From the NCBI GenBank assembly GCA_950106755.1, contig OX467084.1, forward strand, positions 7,502,001 to 7,566,000: 64,000 nt of DNA, read 5' to 3'. Positions 38,387 to 50,754 of the stretch are shown here, one piece after another (the first letter of the stretch is position 1; each line of letters begins with the position of its first letter). The notes beneath the pieces were generated by a model. The model was not told where the DNA came from, did not search any database, and saw only the letters and a list, made by a program, of their open reading frames with translations. This stretch comes from Climacium dendroides (lineage: Eukaryota; Streptophyta; Bryopsida; Hypnales; Climaciaceae). The position numbers and the translations under genes are program-made.

Positions 38387-39896
38387 GCGAAGCTGGCCGA
38401 CGGTGTGGGGGAGGCAGCTGAGGATTTATGTGCAGGAAGACCCTCGGGGTATCTGCAGTAATGACAAGCTGCCTGGGTTTGTTTAGGAAGTGTTTTGTCG
38501 ATGTAACAAAGTGTAGTGTGGCAGGGTCCAGGAAGCTGCTGTTAGATCACTTTAATCCTCTGTTTCTTATTTTTCTGCTTTTCTGCCAATCTGCCAGAGC
38601 CTCGTGGGTGTGGTCGATGTGGATTTGCCAATCTTAATGAGAAACTCCCTTTAAATGGTTAATTGTTAAGACTTGGTGGTGGTCGGGAGAGTCGCATGGG
38701 GACGACGTGAAGGTTTTGAATCCGCGGCGGGGATGTAGTGTTCGTGTAGGACGCGAGGGTGAACGTGCCATGGTTATTAGGTCTGCTACTCCATATGGGG
38801 GATGGATCGGCCTGAATCGAGTCCCACTGCCATTTGTAGGGTTAAAGTGACGGTCTTGGATGTTGGTGTTTAGATGAGATCGACTTGACTCGATGGACTT
38901 GACCTGGACATCAGTGTTCGTTTTTGCTATCTTCATTTTGAGTGAAACGGTTAGGATATTTGAACACTTCTGTAGCACTTGAGCATCTATCTGGCACGTT
39001 TTTGAGAGTTTCGTGAGGAATGGGGACGGTGTGGTTGATCTGCTTGGATGCGTCGACGGTGGCCTCGAGGAGATTCTGGCGGAGGGCTTCTTGTCCTGGC
39101 CCCCGAGGAAGGTTTTGTAGCTTCAGGAGGCATATTCGTTCCCTTTTCTGAAGGCATCGAAGGGAACACGCTTCGGACAGTTCCTTGCACGACGAGAACC
39201 TAGTGAGTTGCGAATCGCGCAGCGGTGAAGGTGAATATCCATGATGATCATTGTTGATAGAGGTGGGTTGATGTAGCAGATACCGAGCATCCCATGCAGG
39301 AAAGTGCAGCAAATCTTTGGAGAGGGGTCTGGTATTGCTCGGCAGGTTCCTTGGTAACGTTCGGTATCGGGAAAGTAGATGCACGCGCTGGGATCTTCAG
39401 AAACGGCCTGGAATATTTGGGTACTTGATACAAAAAGAAAAGTACTGGGTTCCGATACCCCCTTGACATTTCGTAAGGTATGTGCACCACGTGAAATGTA
39501 CGGGTTTCAAGTGGTGATTGTGGTTGCGCATACTTTAGAATTCGTGCTGTCAATCATGGGCATCTGGGAAATGACACCGAAACCAAAATTTTCAGATTGA
39601 ATTAGCTGAATGAGTACGGGTCTTCTAGTCCTAAATTCATTTGGAGGGAGTGTTCCAAAAGTGTTTCAGTTCCATAATTTGTAAGGAATTTGGAGCCACA
39701 GCATGGGAGATATTGTTTCCGAGTGGGAAGGGGTGTGGATCAAGTTACGGTAGACTGACACCCCATTCCGGACGCCCACCCCATTCCTCTTCTGCTGCAG
39801 GCTTTGCTTTCGTTAGCATCGCGTTAACATGTGTGAAATCCCAGTGATGCTTGTCGTAAAGTCTTTGGAGATTTGGATAAAATGTCATTCTTAAAG

Positions 39897-40104
39897 AACA
39901 CAGTGTGCCGTTGCCACAGTCACAATAAAAGTAAAAGGTAATTTTCTAATTCCTAAAAACTTCAAAAATTGATAAACTTTCACACCATGAGTGGGAACAC
40001 CACAAAACAAAGCTTGTGCACCCCTCCTCGTGAAGAGCTTTTTGACAGTACCAAGAATGTGACTAGGGGATGCACGGTCCAAGAGATCTCAAACAAAACA
40101 AACA
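39897..40104 (-). repeat. Single-unit copy of the 150-bp repeat element (left arm)
   Basis: The minus strand reads GTTTGTTTTGTTTGAGATCTC, then CTTGGTACTGTCAAAAAGCTC, GAGGAGGGGTGCACAAGC, GTGTGAAAGTTTAT and ends near GTGGCAACGGCACAC. It matches the element at 61388-62071, which has four units between similar ends. Confidence 0.75.
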
Positions 40105-41501
40105 CTTAATGGATGGAATTGCATTGCAAGTTGTAAGTTGCTTACATCTTTGAGGAGTGGTTAGATCACTTTGGGAATCATATTATATCTATCTACCAAT
40201 ATCAAGGATTGGTGGCATATAATTCTTGATGGACATGCTTCCTAGGTGATGCTAAGCATAATGACAAAGGTTGGAGAAATGATCATAGATAGACCAACAC
40301 TTCTATCAATCACTAGCCATGCAATGCAACCACTAGATGTAAATGTGTTCAAGCCGTTGAAACATATGGTTCATTCAAAATAAAGATCAAGGGACATCAA
40401 AAATTGTACTTGTTAAAGGCATGTTTTCACCGAACTCCATGTACAAGCGGTTCTAAAACGCAATAGTGATAATTGTAGTTGTGATAGGATTTGTTTAGTG
40501 GAAATGTAGGTTCTATAATTCACAAGAAGTACATAATGCCGTTGTTCACATTTGTGGCGTTAATCAATTTCTGTTTTTTTTATGAAAAGTGCTAGCTAGG
40601 CAAATGACAAGATGGAAAGGAAGGGGGTTCACACCAACGGCTATTTTTTCCTTAGACTGAGCTTTACCCCCTTCTCTTGTGCTGCACATTGTATTAGATA
40701 CGTTCTCTAGCGTTTCACTGCCTTTCACTTCCGTCATCCTCTCCCACAATTTCTCTGTCTTGTTGCTCAAAGTTTTTGGCACAATTTATTGTTTCTTCAA
40801 GCAATTTTTTCAATCGGGAAGAGCTATAGCTTACTTTGCTTTTGGTTTCATAGCTTGTTTTTAGTAGAAACATTGCCAAAACTTTGAAGTTTGTAATGTT
40901 GCCATAGAATTGAACTATTGTTGTTTCGTAATCAAGCTTGACAATGGAGATTAGTAAACACCGCAAGTAAGACTTGCGAGATTTTCTCAAATCTTCATTT
41001 GGTAAGAGGGATGTGCTACAGTGATGAAGCTAAACTTTTCTGCCCCACCTCCACAACTTTGCACCTAACACTACACTTACAACTTTGCCAATTAGGACTC
41101 CACATAGGTTCAGGGGATAAAAACCACGGTTGATGTAAACAAGAACAACTCTAAACAATACAACCACCACTCTTTCCAAATCCTTAAGGCCAAGTGAGAA
41201 TTGGGCTTCACTAGTTAGAAAACCTTGAAGAAAGCATTATCAAAAAACAATGTCAAAGAGTGGCTTCTTAGGATTATAGGTAGTTGACTGTTTGATAGTG
41301 ATGCAAAATAAAATATCTCCTTCCTCGGCGTATTCATTCCTTTTGTGAGCAATGAATACGAATGTTGAAGTCAACATCTATGAACTTGATGGTACATATA
41401 ATGACTTCCTTATGCAACAACTCAACAAAGACAACGAGGAAGACTTGAAAAGAACTTTGGATCTTTATTTCTATTTGTGTGAATCAAGAGAATGACCTTA
41501 C

Positions 41502-41563
41502 AGAATAAAATAATAAGTATGATGATGTGAATAGAATAAAGTAATAAGTATGATGATGTGAAT
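41502..41563 (+). repeat. 31-bp tandem duplication (left arm)
   Basis: AGAATAAAATAATAAGTATG plus GATGATGTGAAT-type unit repeated twice with a single A/G difference. Mirrored at 47578-47639. Confidence 0.85.
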
Positions 41564-42701
41564 AGTCTGCAAGGCAACAATTTGTCAAGCCATGGACCAA
41601 TGCAAGGAAGCTATTTTTAAGCCTTAGGCAATGATAGGTTAGGCCAAGAGGTGAAAGGACAAGATAATAATTATATAAGAAGATTCTTGGAGCTACCTTG
41701 TATTGAAGCATTATCATTGTAGAAGACCAAGAGCACAAGCCATTCTAGACTTTTATTACCTCATCTGAGTGTAATTCCAATCTCCGTTAGAGAGCCTAAG
41801 ACAAGAAAGCATGCCACAAAATTAGAAGTAGAAAATAATAATCATTAGAGTAAATTCCTACAACAAAGTGTAAATTGGATTTGATATAGATGAAAGTTTC
41901 TTACAATCTGGGTCTACATAATAACATTGAAAATATCTATGAAAAAATCTTAATTTGGTCTAAAGAAAAACCTTTATGTCATGGTGCATAATTTACACTA
42001 AATTTAAAAATATTAGTGATAACAATTGAGATTATTTTCAAATATTTTTACATAGGCCATTGTAAATGTTTTTTGTTTTTGTTTTGTTTTTTTCTTTTTT
42101 TCTTTAAAAATTTGTTATGCTCAAGTAGATATTTGATTGAGGTGTAAATAAATTTCTTTATAGCTTGGAGATGGCCTTAGAACCATAATTCAAGAATAAG
42201 ATTTCTCTTAAAACCAATTTAGTATTTTCAATCATTCTCTACTTCTTTCTACTTACTATTTTTTTGCCTAAATGAAAACACAATTCCAAATGATCTGAAA
42301 TTTTTTTAGCATGTAGCCAACTTCCCTTGAAAAATGAATCCAACGAATCACTACAATTTTGGACATTTTTTCATATACAAATGTGACCTTGTGAAGTGTA
42401 GGTGCCCAATTTTTTGCAAGGCCCAAAATGGGGTTTTTGTCACTTCAAACACTAACATCTTGCAATCCACATGATGGAAATTTCTGAATTTTTTTCCACA
42501 TATCATGATAGAAAACTGTTGTACATGTTGTTTGAAATTTTTGTTAGTCACTGAATCATCACTCAAGGCTTACTCATGTTGAAAGACCTTCAATGCTTCA
42601 TTAAAAAAACATTCACTAATCACTTGCACTTGTCTTTCAATTCATCATGCATCACACTGCCTATGAAGCTACATTCAATATAGAAGCTACATTCAGTATT
42701 T

Positions 42702-43334
42702 TCATACAATGTGATATTACAGAAATAGAATAGCATTTTGCAATCATTTCTATAATATCACTTTTTACAAAAGGTGATATTATAGAAATAATATAGTTGT
42801 TGCAATTAAGGTGATATTAAAGAGGATCCATAGGATGATATTATAGAGGTAGCAAATCCGTTGCTTCTCTTAGCTTTACACTTCTGTGCACTTCTATGAT
42901 TTTGTGCTTTTGTGAGCTTTGAGCTTTAATGATTTCAATTTTCTATTGCTACTACCCAATGATTTTGAGAAATTTATTCAATTGATGGGATTTTGGATTT
43001 CACAACAATTAAGTTGTTCACAAAGTTTTTGAGATTTATAAGTTTTTCTTTTCAATTTTTCAATTTCGATTGCCATTTTTTGTAACAATGGAGTCAAATT
43101 TCTAATGATTCTAATGTATGTGTATCTTTTATAGTATTTACCGTTGCATATGTTTCATTCATCATTCAATAAATTTCTATTGTACATTTCAATATATACT
43201 TACTTATAAAAATATTATACAAAGATTTTAGTCATTTTTATGCGAAGATTTATTGAAATGTTTGGTCCTAATATATAAAAAGCCTTATAAAATTTTAATG
43301 ATGAATGTGTAGCATAGCAAGCACCAACTGCTAG
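42702..43334 (+). mobile_element. Helitron-like non-autonomous element, copy B
   Basis: Closely related to copy C (63243-63885) and more distantly to copy A (1715-2346). It includes a hairpin with a perfect 15-bp stem, TTTCTATAATATCAC (42747-42761) against 42774-42788, conserved in copy C. The 3' end is AGCAAGCACCAACTGCTAG followed by T. It begins about 20 bp from the inner end of the left palindrome arm. Confidence 0.6.
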
Positions 43335-44639
43335 TATCACTTTAAAAAACTAGGGTACATGTTGTGTGAAGTTTTTAATGAGAAATAATAAAAACTGCAT
43401 TCATAGGAAGTAGCTCAAAATTGGTACGTTGCCAAAAAACATAGTTTAAGCTTTGGAAGTTAATTTTGCCCTTGATTTCGGTTTTCATTTGTTGTTTTTA
43501 TGCTTTATGCATGTTATGTCCAATTCCAATTCCAATATGGACTTAAACATATATGCTTAATTATTATTTACATATAGTAGATACATTCATTGAAAAATTA
43601 TAATGTGATTTTCTTGGGTATAATTTTGTTGGCTTTATCTAGGATTTCATATCCGCACTCTTGCACCAAAATTCTTATTTGGTATGGGTGGATAATTGTT
43701 TATTTTGACGATTAGATCAATCAATCTTACAATGCCAAGTTTGCATACCATAAATTATGCTACACTACTACCACAACTATTCAATAGTATATCCACATGG
43801 CAAATATTTTAGACCATATGAAAAAACCATTTTGGTGTAACTTAAACCCAATATCACCTAAAGTTTAAACTATTATAAATAATAGTTGGACTTAAATTTC
43901 TAGAGGTAAGCTAAAAAATTGATACCGTTAGTCTTTGATCCCAAACTCTTCCGTGTTTGCTTGTGTATGTGAGGTTCATGGTTCACCATCTAGTTATGCA
44001 TCTTTTAGCTTCACTAAAAGTAGTGATGTTTCTACTTTACTTCCCATTTAACTTCAAAGGAAAACTACTACTTTGTTTTACTATAATTAGAAATCCAATC
44101 ACTGGAAGCTTTTACAAAAGTTTATACACTATTCTTCATCATTTCCATTTACCCAATAAGCTTGGAATGGAAGTATACCTAACTACAAATCTTTAATTGG
44201 ACATGGTCCAAACATAACCAAAAATTGTCATGTGTCATGAATAACCTTAATTTATGTACATTTCATAATACTTGAAAATTCTAGTTCCTTAGTTTGGACT
44301 AAATTAAGACTAGTTAACACTAAGGCTAGTCTCATTGCCCCTAATTTCTTCAAGGTTGTCCTACTTTGTTAGATATGCCCATGGGAAGCAAGAGCCCAAG
44401 ATAGAAATAGTATGATACTTTCCAAAGTATTGGTGTAAATCCAAGAAAAATTGTACCTAGGCCATATTTTTTATTATTAGATCATTAGATCCAACATTGT
44501 GAACTACAAAATCAATTAATCCCTAAAGGTTTTTGCTTATGTTATCACCAAAACTACTCCAAAACTATCATTTCTAGTACAAGTACCAAATTTTAGAATT
44601 AAAAAAATTTTGAACACATGTAAACATAGGATCTTGTAG

Positions 44640-44955
44640 TACGCTGATTTCAAAAAATGTAGAATAAATTTCAAAAATTTTCATCATGTGGATTGCAGGA
44701 TATTAGTGTGTGAAGTGACAAAATTCTATTTTTAGCCTTGCAAAAAACTGGGCACTTGCACTTCACAAGGTCACATTTGTATGAAAAAATGTCCACATGG
44801 TGGTTACTCTTCAAGAATCATTCTTCAAGGCATGTTGGCTACACGCTTGAAATATCTCAAATCATTTGGAATTGTACAACATATAGGAAAAATAATAAGT
44901 AGAAAGATGTAGAAAATGATTTAAATTACTAAATTGTTAAGAATTTAATTATGGA
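44640..44955 (+). repeat. Diverged third copy of inner-arm sequence
   Basis: Aligns directly with 46620-46935 of the right arm: shared blocks TTCATCATGTGGATTGCA / TCCATCATGTGGATTGCA, AAGTGACAAAA, CACTTCACAAGGTCACATTT, GTTGGCTACA and AATCATTTGGAATTGT / GATCATTTGGAATTGT. It differs by many substitutions and small indels, so it is far older than the arm homogenisation. Confidence 0.8.
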
Positions 44956-47577
44956 ATTGAAAAATGTCAATCTCAAAGATTGTAATAAAAAATCTACATC
45001 CAATATTTTTATTTTTTTTCAAAAGTATTGAAAGTTGAGTTAAATAAAGGACTTCAAAGTTTATTTTAGATCCCATAACTATCCGTAAACTAAAACTCTT
45101 CATGACTTTCATCTCATTAATCAAAATGGAATGATTTAAAACTTTCAATATATATATAAACTCAGAAAACTTATTTCTTAACCCCTAATGTCCCAAGGCC
45201 TCTTTTCTATCAAAAACCATTCAAAATTGCCATTTCTAAAGTATAAAGAAAAAAAATTAAGTTCTTTTTTGGCATATCTAACCATAGGATCTTGTTCTAA
45301 ACCAATATAAGAATTTGTGGAAGAACTTTTATAAACATTGACTATGTAGATTGCAAGACATTTGCATTTAAAGTGGAGGAAACAAGTTCTTTTGGACCTT
45401 GCTCAACTACATTTTTTGGCTCAATTGAACCTTCATAACTTATAATTTTTGCTCTACTGATTTTGAATTTCTAATTTTATATGATAAAAAATTGAGTTGA
45501 AAATCTTCAAAAAAAACCTCAAGAAAAACACAATTAGTTTTCAGACACTAATTATTTTTAAGTAGAAATATATTCAAGATTGAAGAAAAATCTAAATTGT
45601 TAATTACTCTATGATGGAAATGAAATACACTAATCTCCATAGTGAGATTATTCTAGCAAGAGATATTATGTTTGTGAAACTTTTGTTTTTGAAAAATTGC
45701 AAAAATTGAGGTTAAAAGTAAATCCTACAAATTATTTTTGTAAAAGATGTTTTGATTGCTCAAAAAAAAGTTTGTCCATAAATTTTACACTACAAATCCA
45801 AGTAGAATAAATCACAATCTTTTCATGTATAGTGGGGTACCAATCAGAATGGCGTTTTTGCATTCATAGGGAAGGAAATTTCACATCTTCCAAATTTGAC
45901 AACCTTTCAAGGGCTAAAAAATTGGACTTTGACCATGAGATTTTTGGGTATGACATAATCCTTAAGTTAATTACATGTGTGTCAAATTTCAAGGCCAAAA
46001 GATTTACAAAAAGAAAACGATATTTGAAATCTATCAACATATATATCCATGAGAAAAATTTCACTAATGCCAACTTCAATATCCTCCCATGGACTGAACT
46101 TTTTTTTCCTCCCTATGAAATTTTCGACATAAGACCAACCCCATGTTGATTACATGTCTAAAACATTTCAAATCCAAAAGATCCACATAAAAATAGGTAT
46201 TCAGTATCTACGAATAAGTGTAACTTTGTGAAATACTTTTAAAGACATATTGGAAATTTTGAAATTTCTTTGAGTTCTGATGTTTCCAAATTGATATTAT
46301 TCATATGATGCAATCTTTAAATATAAAAGCTTCTCAAGAAAAGTAGTGACATTCAAATCTAGATGTGTGCACTTGTCTCAATTAAAAGAATCCTCTTGCT
46401 TATTTGTTGTGTATCATACACACATGAACAAGATTTGTGTTGTGAATGATAATGCCTCAATATTGAATGTAGCTTCATAGGCAGTGTGATGCATGATGAA
46501 TTGAAAGACAAGTGCAAGTGATTAGTGAATGTTTTTTTAATGAAGCATTGAAGGTCTTTCAACATGAGTAAGCCTTGAGTGATGATTCAGTGACTAACAA
46601 AAATTTCAAACAACATGTACAACAGTTTTCTATCATGATATGTGGAAAAAAATTCAGAAATTTCCATCATGTGGATTGCAAGATGTTAGTGTTTGAAGTG
46701 ACAAAAACCCCATTTTGGGCCTTGCAAAAAATTGGGCACCTACACTTCACAAGGTCACATTTGTATATGAAAAAATGTCCAAAATTGTAGTGATTCGTTG
46801 GATTCATTTTTCAAGGGAAGTTGGCTACATGCTAAAAAAATTTCAGATCATTTGGAATTGTGTTTTCATTTAGGCAAAAAAATAGTAAGTAGAAAGAAGT
46901 AGAGAATGATTGAAAATACTAAATTGGTTTTAAGAGAAATCTTATTCTTGAATTATGGTTCTAAGGCCATCTCCAAGCTATAAAGAAATTTATTTACACC
47001 TCAATCAAATATCTACTTGAGCATAACAAATTTTTAAAGAAAAAAAGAAAAAAACAAAACAAAAACAAAAAACATTTACAATGGCCTATGTAAAAATATT
47101 TGAAAATAATCTCAATTGTTATCACTAATATTTTTAAATTTAGTGTAAATTATGCACCATGACATAAAGGTTTTTCTTTAGACCAAATTAAGATTTTTTC
47201 ATAGATATTTTCAATGTTATTATGTAGACCCAGATTGTAAGAAACTTTCATCTATATCAAATCCAATTTACACTTTGTTGTAGGAATTTACTCTAATGAT
47301 TATTATTTTCTACTTCTAATTTTGTGGCATGCTTTCTTGTCTTAGGCTCTCTAACGGAGATTGGAATTACACTCAGATGAGGTAATAAAAGTCTAGAATG
47401 GCTTGTGCTCTTGGTCTTCTACAATGATAATGCTTCAATACAAGGTAGCTCCAAGAATCTTCTTATATAATTATTATCTTGTCCTTTCACCTCTTGGCCT
47501 AACCTATCATTGCCTAAGGCTTAAAAATAGCTTCCTTGCATTGGTCCATGGCTTGACAAATTGTTGCCTTGCAGACT

Positions 47578-47639
47578 ATTCACATCATCATACTTATTAC
47601 TTTATTCTATTCACATCATCATACTTATTATTTTATTCT
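47578..47639 (-). repeat. 31-bp tandem duplication (right arm)
   Basis: Mirror of 41502-41563. Confidence 0.85.
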
Positions 47640-49036
47640 GTAAGGTCATTCTCTTGATTCACACAAATAGAAATAAAGATCCAAAGTTCTTTTCAAGTCT
47701 TCCTCGTTGTCTTTGTTGAGTTGTTGCATAAGGAAGTCATTATATGTACCATCAAGTTCATAGATGTTGACTTCAACATTCGTATTCATTGCTCACAAAA
47801 GGAATGAATACGCCGAGGAAGGAGATATTTTATTTTGCATCACTATCAAACAGTCAACTACCTATAATCCTAAGAAGCCACTCTTTGACATTGTTTTTTG
47901 ATAATGCTTTCTTCAAGGTTTTCTAACTAGTGAAGCCCAATTCTCACTTGGCCTTAAGGATTTGGAAAGAGTGGTGGTTGTATTGTTTAGAGTTGTTCTT
48001 GTTTACATCAACCGTGGTTTTTATCCCCTGAACCTATGTGGAGTCCTAATTGGCAAAGTTGTAAGTGTAGTGTTAGGTGCAAAGTTGTGGAGGTGGGGCA
48101 GAAAAGTTTAGCTTCATCACTGTAGCACATCCCTCTTACCAAATGAAGATTTGAGAAAATCTCGCAAGTCTTACTTGCGGTGTTTACTAATCTCCATTGT
48201 CAAGCTTGATTACGAAACAACAATAGTTCAATTCTATGGCAACATTACAAACTTCAAAGTTTTGGCAATGTTTCTACTAAAAACAAGCTATGAAACCAAA
48301 AGCAAAGTAAGCTATAGCTCTTCCCGATTGAAAAAATTGCTTGAAGAAACAATAAATTGTGCCAAAAACTTTGAGCAACAAGACAGAGAAATTGTGGGAG
48401 AGGATGACGGAAGTGAAAGGCAGTGAAACGCTAGAGAACGTATCTAATACAATGTGCAGCACAAGAGAAGGGGGTAAAGCTCAGTCTAAGGAAAAAATAG
48501 CCGTTGGTGTGAACCCCCTTCCTTTCCATCTTGTCATTTGCCTAGCTAGCACTTTTCATAAAAAAAACAGAAATTGATTAACGCCACAAATGTGAACAAC
48601 GGCATTATGTACTTCTTGTGAATTATAGAACCTACATTTCCACTAAACAAATCCTATCACAACTACAATTATCACTATTGCGTTTTAGAACCGCTTGTAC
48701 ATGGAGTTCGGTGAAAACATGCCTTTAACAAGTACAATTTTTGATGTCCCTTGATCTTTATTTTGAATGAACCATATGTTTCAACGGCTTGAACACATTT
48801 ACATCTAGTGGTTGCATTGCATGGCTAGTGATTGATAGAAGTGTTGGTCTATCTATGATCATTTCTCCAACCTTTGTCATTATGCTTAGCATCACCTAGG
48901 AAGCATGTCCATCAAGAATTATATGCCACCAATCCTTGATATTGGTAGATAGATATAATATGATTCCCAAAGTGATCTAACCACTCCTCAAAGATGTAAG
49001 CAACTTACAACTTGCAATGCAATTCCATCCATTAAG

Positions 49037-49244
49037 TGTTTGTTTTGTTTGAGATCTCTTGGACCGTGCATCCCCTAGTCACATTCTTGGTACTGTCAAA
49101 AAGCTCTTCACGAGGAGGGGTGCACAAGCTTTGTTTTGTGGTGTTCCCACTCATGGTGTGAAAGTTTATCAATTTTTGAAGTTTTTAGGAATTAGAAAAT
49201 TACCTTTTACTTTTATTGTGACTGTGGCAACGGCACACTGTGTT
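49037..49244 (+). repeat. Single-unit copy of the 150-bp repeat element (right arm)
   Basis: Mirror of the left-arm copy, here in the same orientation as the four-unit version at 61388-62071. Confidence 0.75.
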
Positions 49245-50754
49245 CTTTAAGAATGACATTTTATCCAAATCTCCAAAGACTTTACGACAAGCATCACTGG
49301 GATTTCACACATGTTAACGCGATGCTAACGAAAGCAAAGCCTGCAGCAGAAGAGGAATGGGGTGGGCGTCCGGAATGGGGTGTCAGTCTACCGTAACTTG
49401 ATCCACACCCCTTCCCACTCGGAAACAATATCTCCCATGCTGTGGCTCCAAATTCCTTACAAATTATGGAACTGAAACACTTTTGGAACACTCCCTCCAA
49501 ATGAATTTAGGACTAGAAGACCCGTACTCATTCAGCTAATTCAATCTGAAAATTTTGGTTTCGGTGTCATTTCCCAGATGCCCATGATTGACAGCACGAA
49601 TTCTAAAGTATGCGCAACCACAATCACCACTTGAAACCCGTACATTTCACGTGGTGCACATACCTTACGAAATGTCAAGGGGGTATCGGAACCCAGTACT
49701 TTTCTTTTTGTATCAAGTACCCAAATATTCCAGGCCGTTTCTGAAGATCCCAGCGCGTGCATCTACTTTCCCGATACCGAACGTTACCAAGGAACCTGCC
49801 GAGCAATACCAGACCCCTCTCCAAAGATTTGCTGCACTTTCCTGCATGGGATGCTCGGTATCTGCTACATCAACCCACCTCTATCAACAATGATCATCAT
49901 GGATATTCACCTTCACCGCTGCGCGATTCGCAACTCACTAGGTTCTCGTCGTGCAAGGAACTGTCCGAAGCGTGTTCCCTTCGATGCCTTCAGAAAAGGG
50001 AACGAATATGCCTCCTGAAGCTACAAAACCTTCCTCGGGGGCCAGGACAAGAAGCCCTCCGCCAGAATCTCCTCGAGGCCACCGTCGACGCATCCAAGCA
50101 GATCAACCACACCGTCCCCATTCCTCACGAAACTCTCAAAAACGTGCCAGATAGATGCTCAAGTGCTACAGAAGTGTTCAAATATCCTAACCGTTTCACT
50201 CAAAATGAAGATAGCAAAAACGAACACTGATGTCCAGGTCAAGTCCATCGAGTCAAGTCGATCTCATCTAAACACCAACATCCAAGACCGTCACTTTAAC
50301 CCTACAAATGGCAGTGGGACTCGATTCAGGCCGATCCATCCCCCATATGGAGTAGCAGACCTAATAACCATGGCACGTTCACCCTCGCGTCCTACACGAA
50401 CACTACATCCCCGCCGCGGATTCAAAACCTTCACGTCGTCCCCATGCGACTCTCCCGACCACCACCAAGTCTTAACAATTAACCATTTAAAGGGAGTTTC
50501 TCATTAAGATTGGCAAATCCACATCGACCACACCCACGAGGCTCTGGCAGATTGGCAGAAAAGCAGAAAAATAAGAAACAGAGGATTAAAGTGATCTAAC
50601 AGCAGCTTCCTGGACCCTGCCACACTACACTTTGTTACATCGACAAAACACTTCCTAAACAAACCCAGGCAGCTTGTCATTACTGCAGATACCCCGAGGG
50701 TCTTCCTGCACATAAATCCTCAGCTGCCTCCCCCACACCGTCGGCCAGCTTCGC

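Larger units (their letters stand above)
35847..42681 (+). repeat. Left arm of giant inverted repeat (6835 bp)
   Basis: Each position x corresponds to 89141 minus x on the other strand in the right arm (46460-53294). Every reading frame compared from 35901 to 42566 has an identical mirror image at exactly that offset, so no indel separates the arms over at least 6.6 kb; stretches checked base by base were identical. The outer limit is a T run (7 versus 6 T) followed by small indels in a TC repeat. The inner limit is ...ACATTCAATAT at 42681. Each arm carries one complete RGGA/HABP4-type gene. Confidence 0.95.
38387..42681. other. Left arm, downstream of the RGGA copy
   Basis: 38387-38640 is probably 3' UTR. 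On the minus strand 38911-39384 is a 157-codon frame of coding-like composition (KELSEACSLRCLQKRERICL...KQINHTVPIPHETLKNVPD) that I do not recognise. A single unit of the 150-bp repeat sits at about 39897-40104. A 31-bp perfect-but-one-base duplication is at 41502-41563. The rest is AT-rich without a supported gene. Confidence 0.5.
42682..46459. other. Spacer of the giant inverted repeat (3778 bp)
   Basis: The unique centre between the arms. It contains Helitron-like copy B directly beside the left arm, a diverged partial copy of arm sequence (44640-44955), and AT-rich DNA with no supported gene. Frames of 67-105 codons here match nothing known. Confidence 0.7.
46460..50754. other. Right arm, downstream of the RGGA copy
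   Basis: Exact mirror of 38387-42681. The unrecognised 157-codon frame lies here at 49757-50230 on the plus strand. No other gene is supported. Confidence 0.5.

Noticed and set aside
43957..44196. 79-codon frame in the palindrome spacer
   Set aside because: AT-driven composition, no recognisable motif, no splice context.
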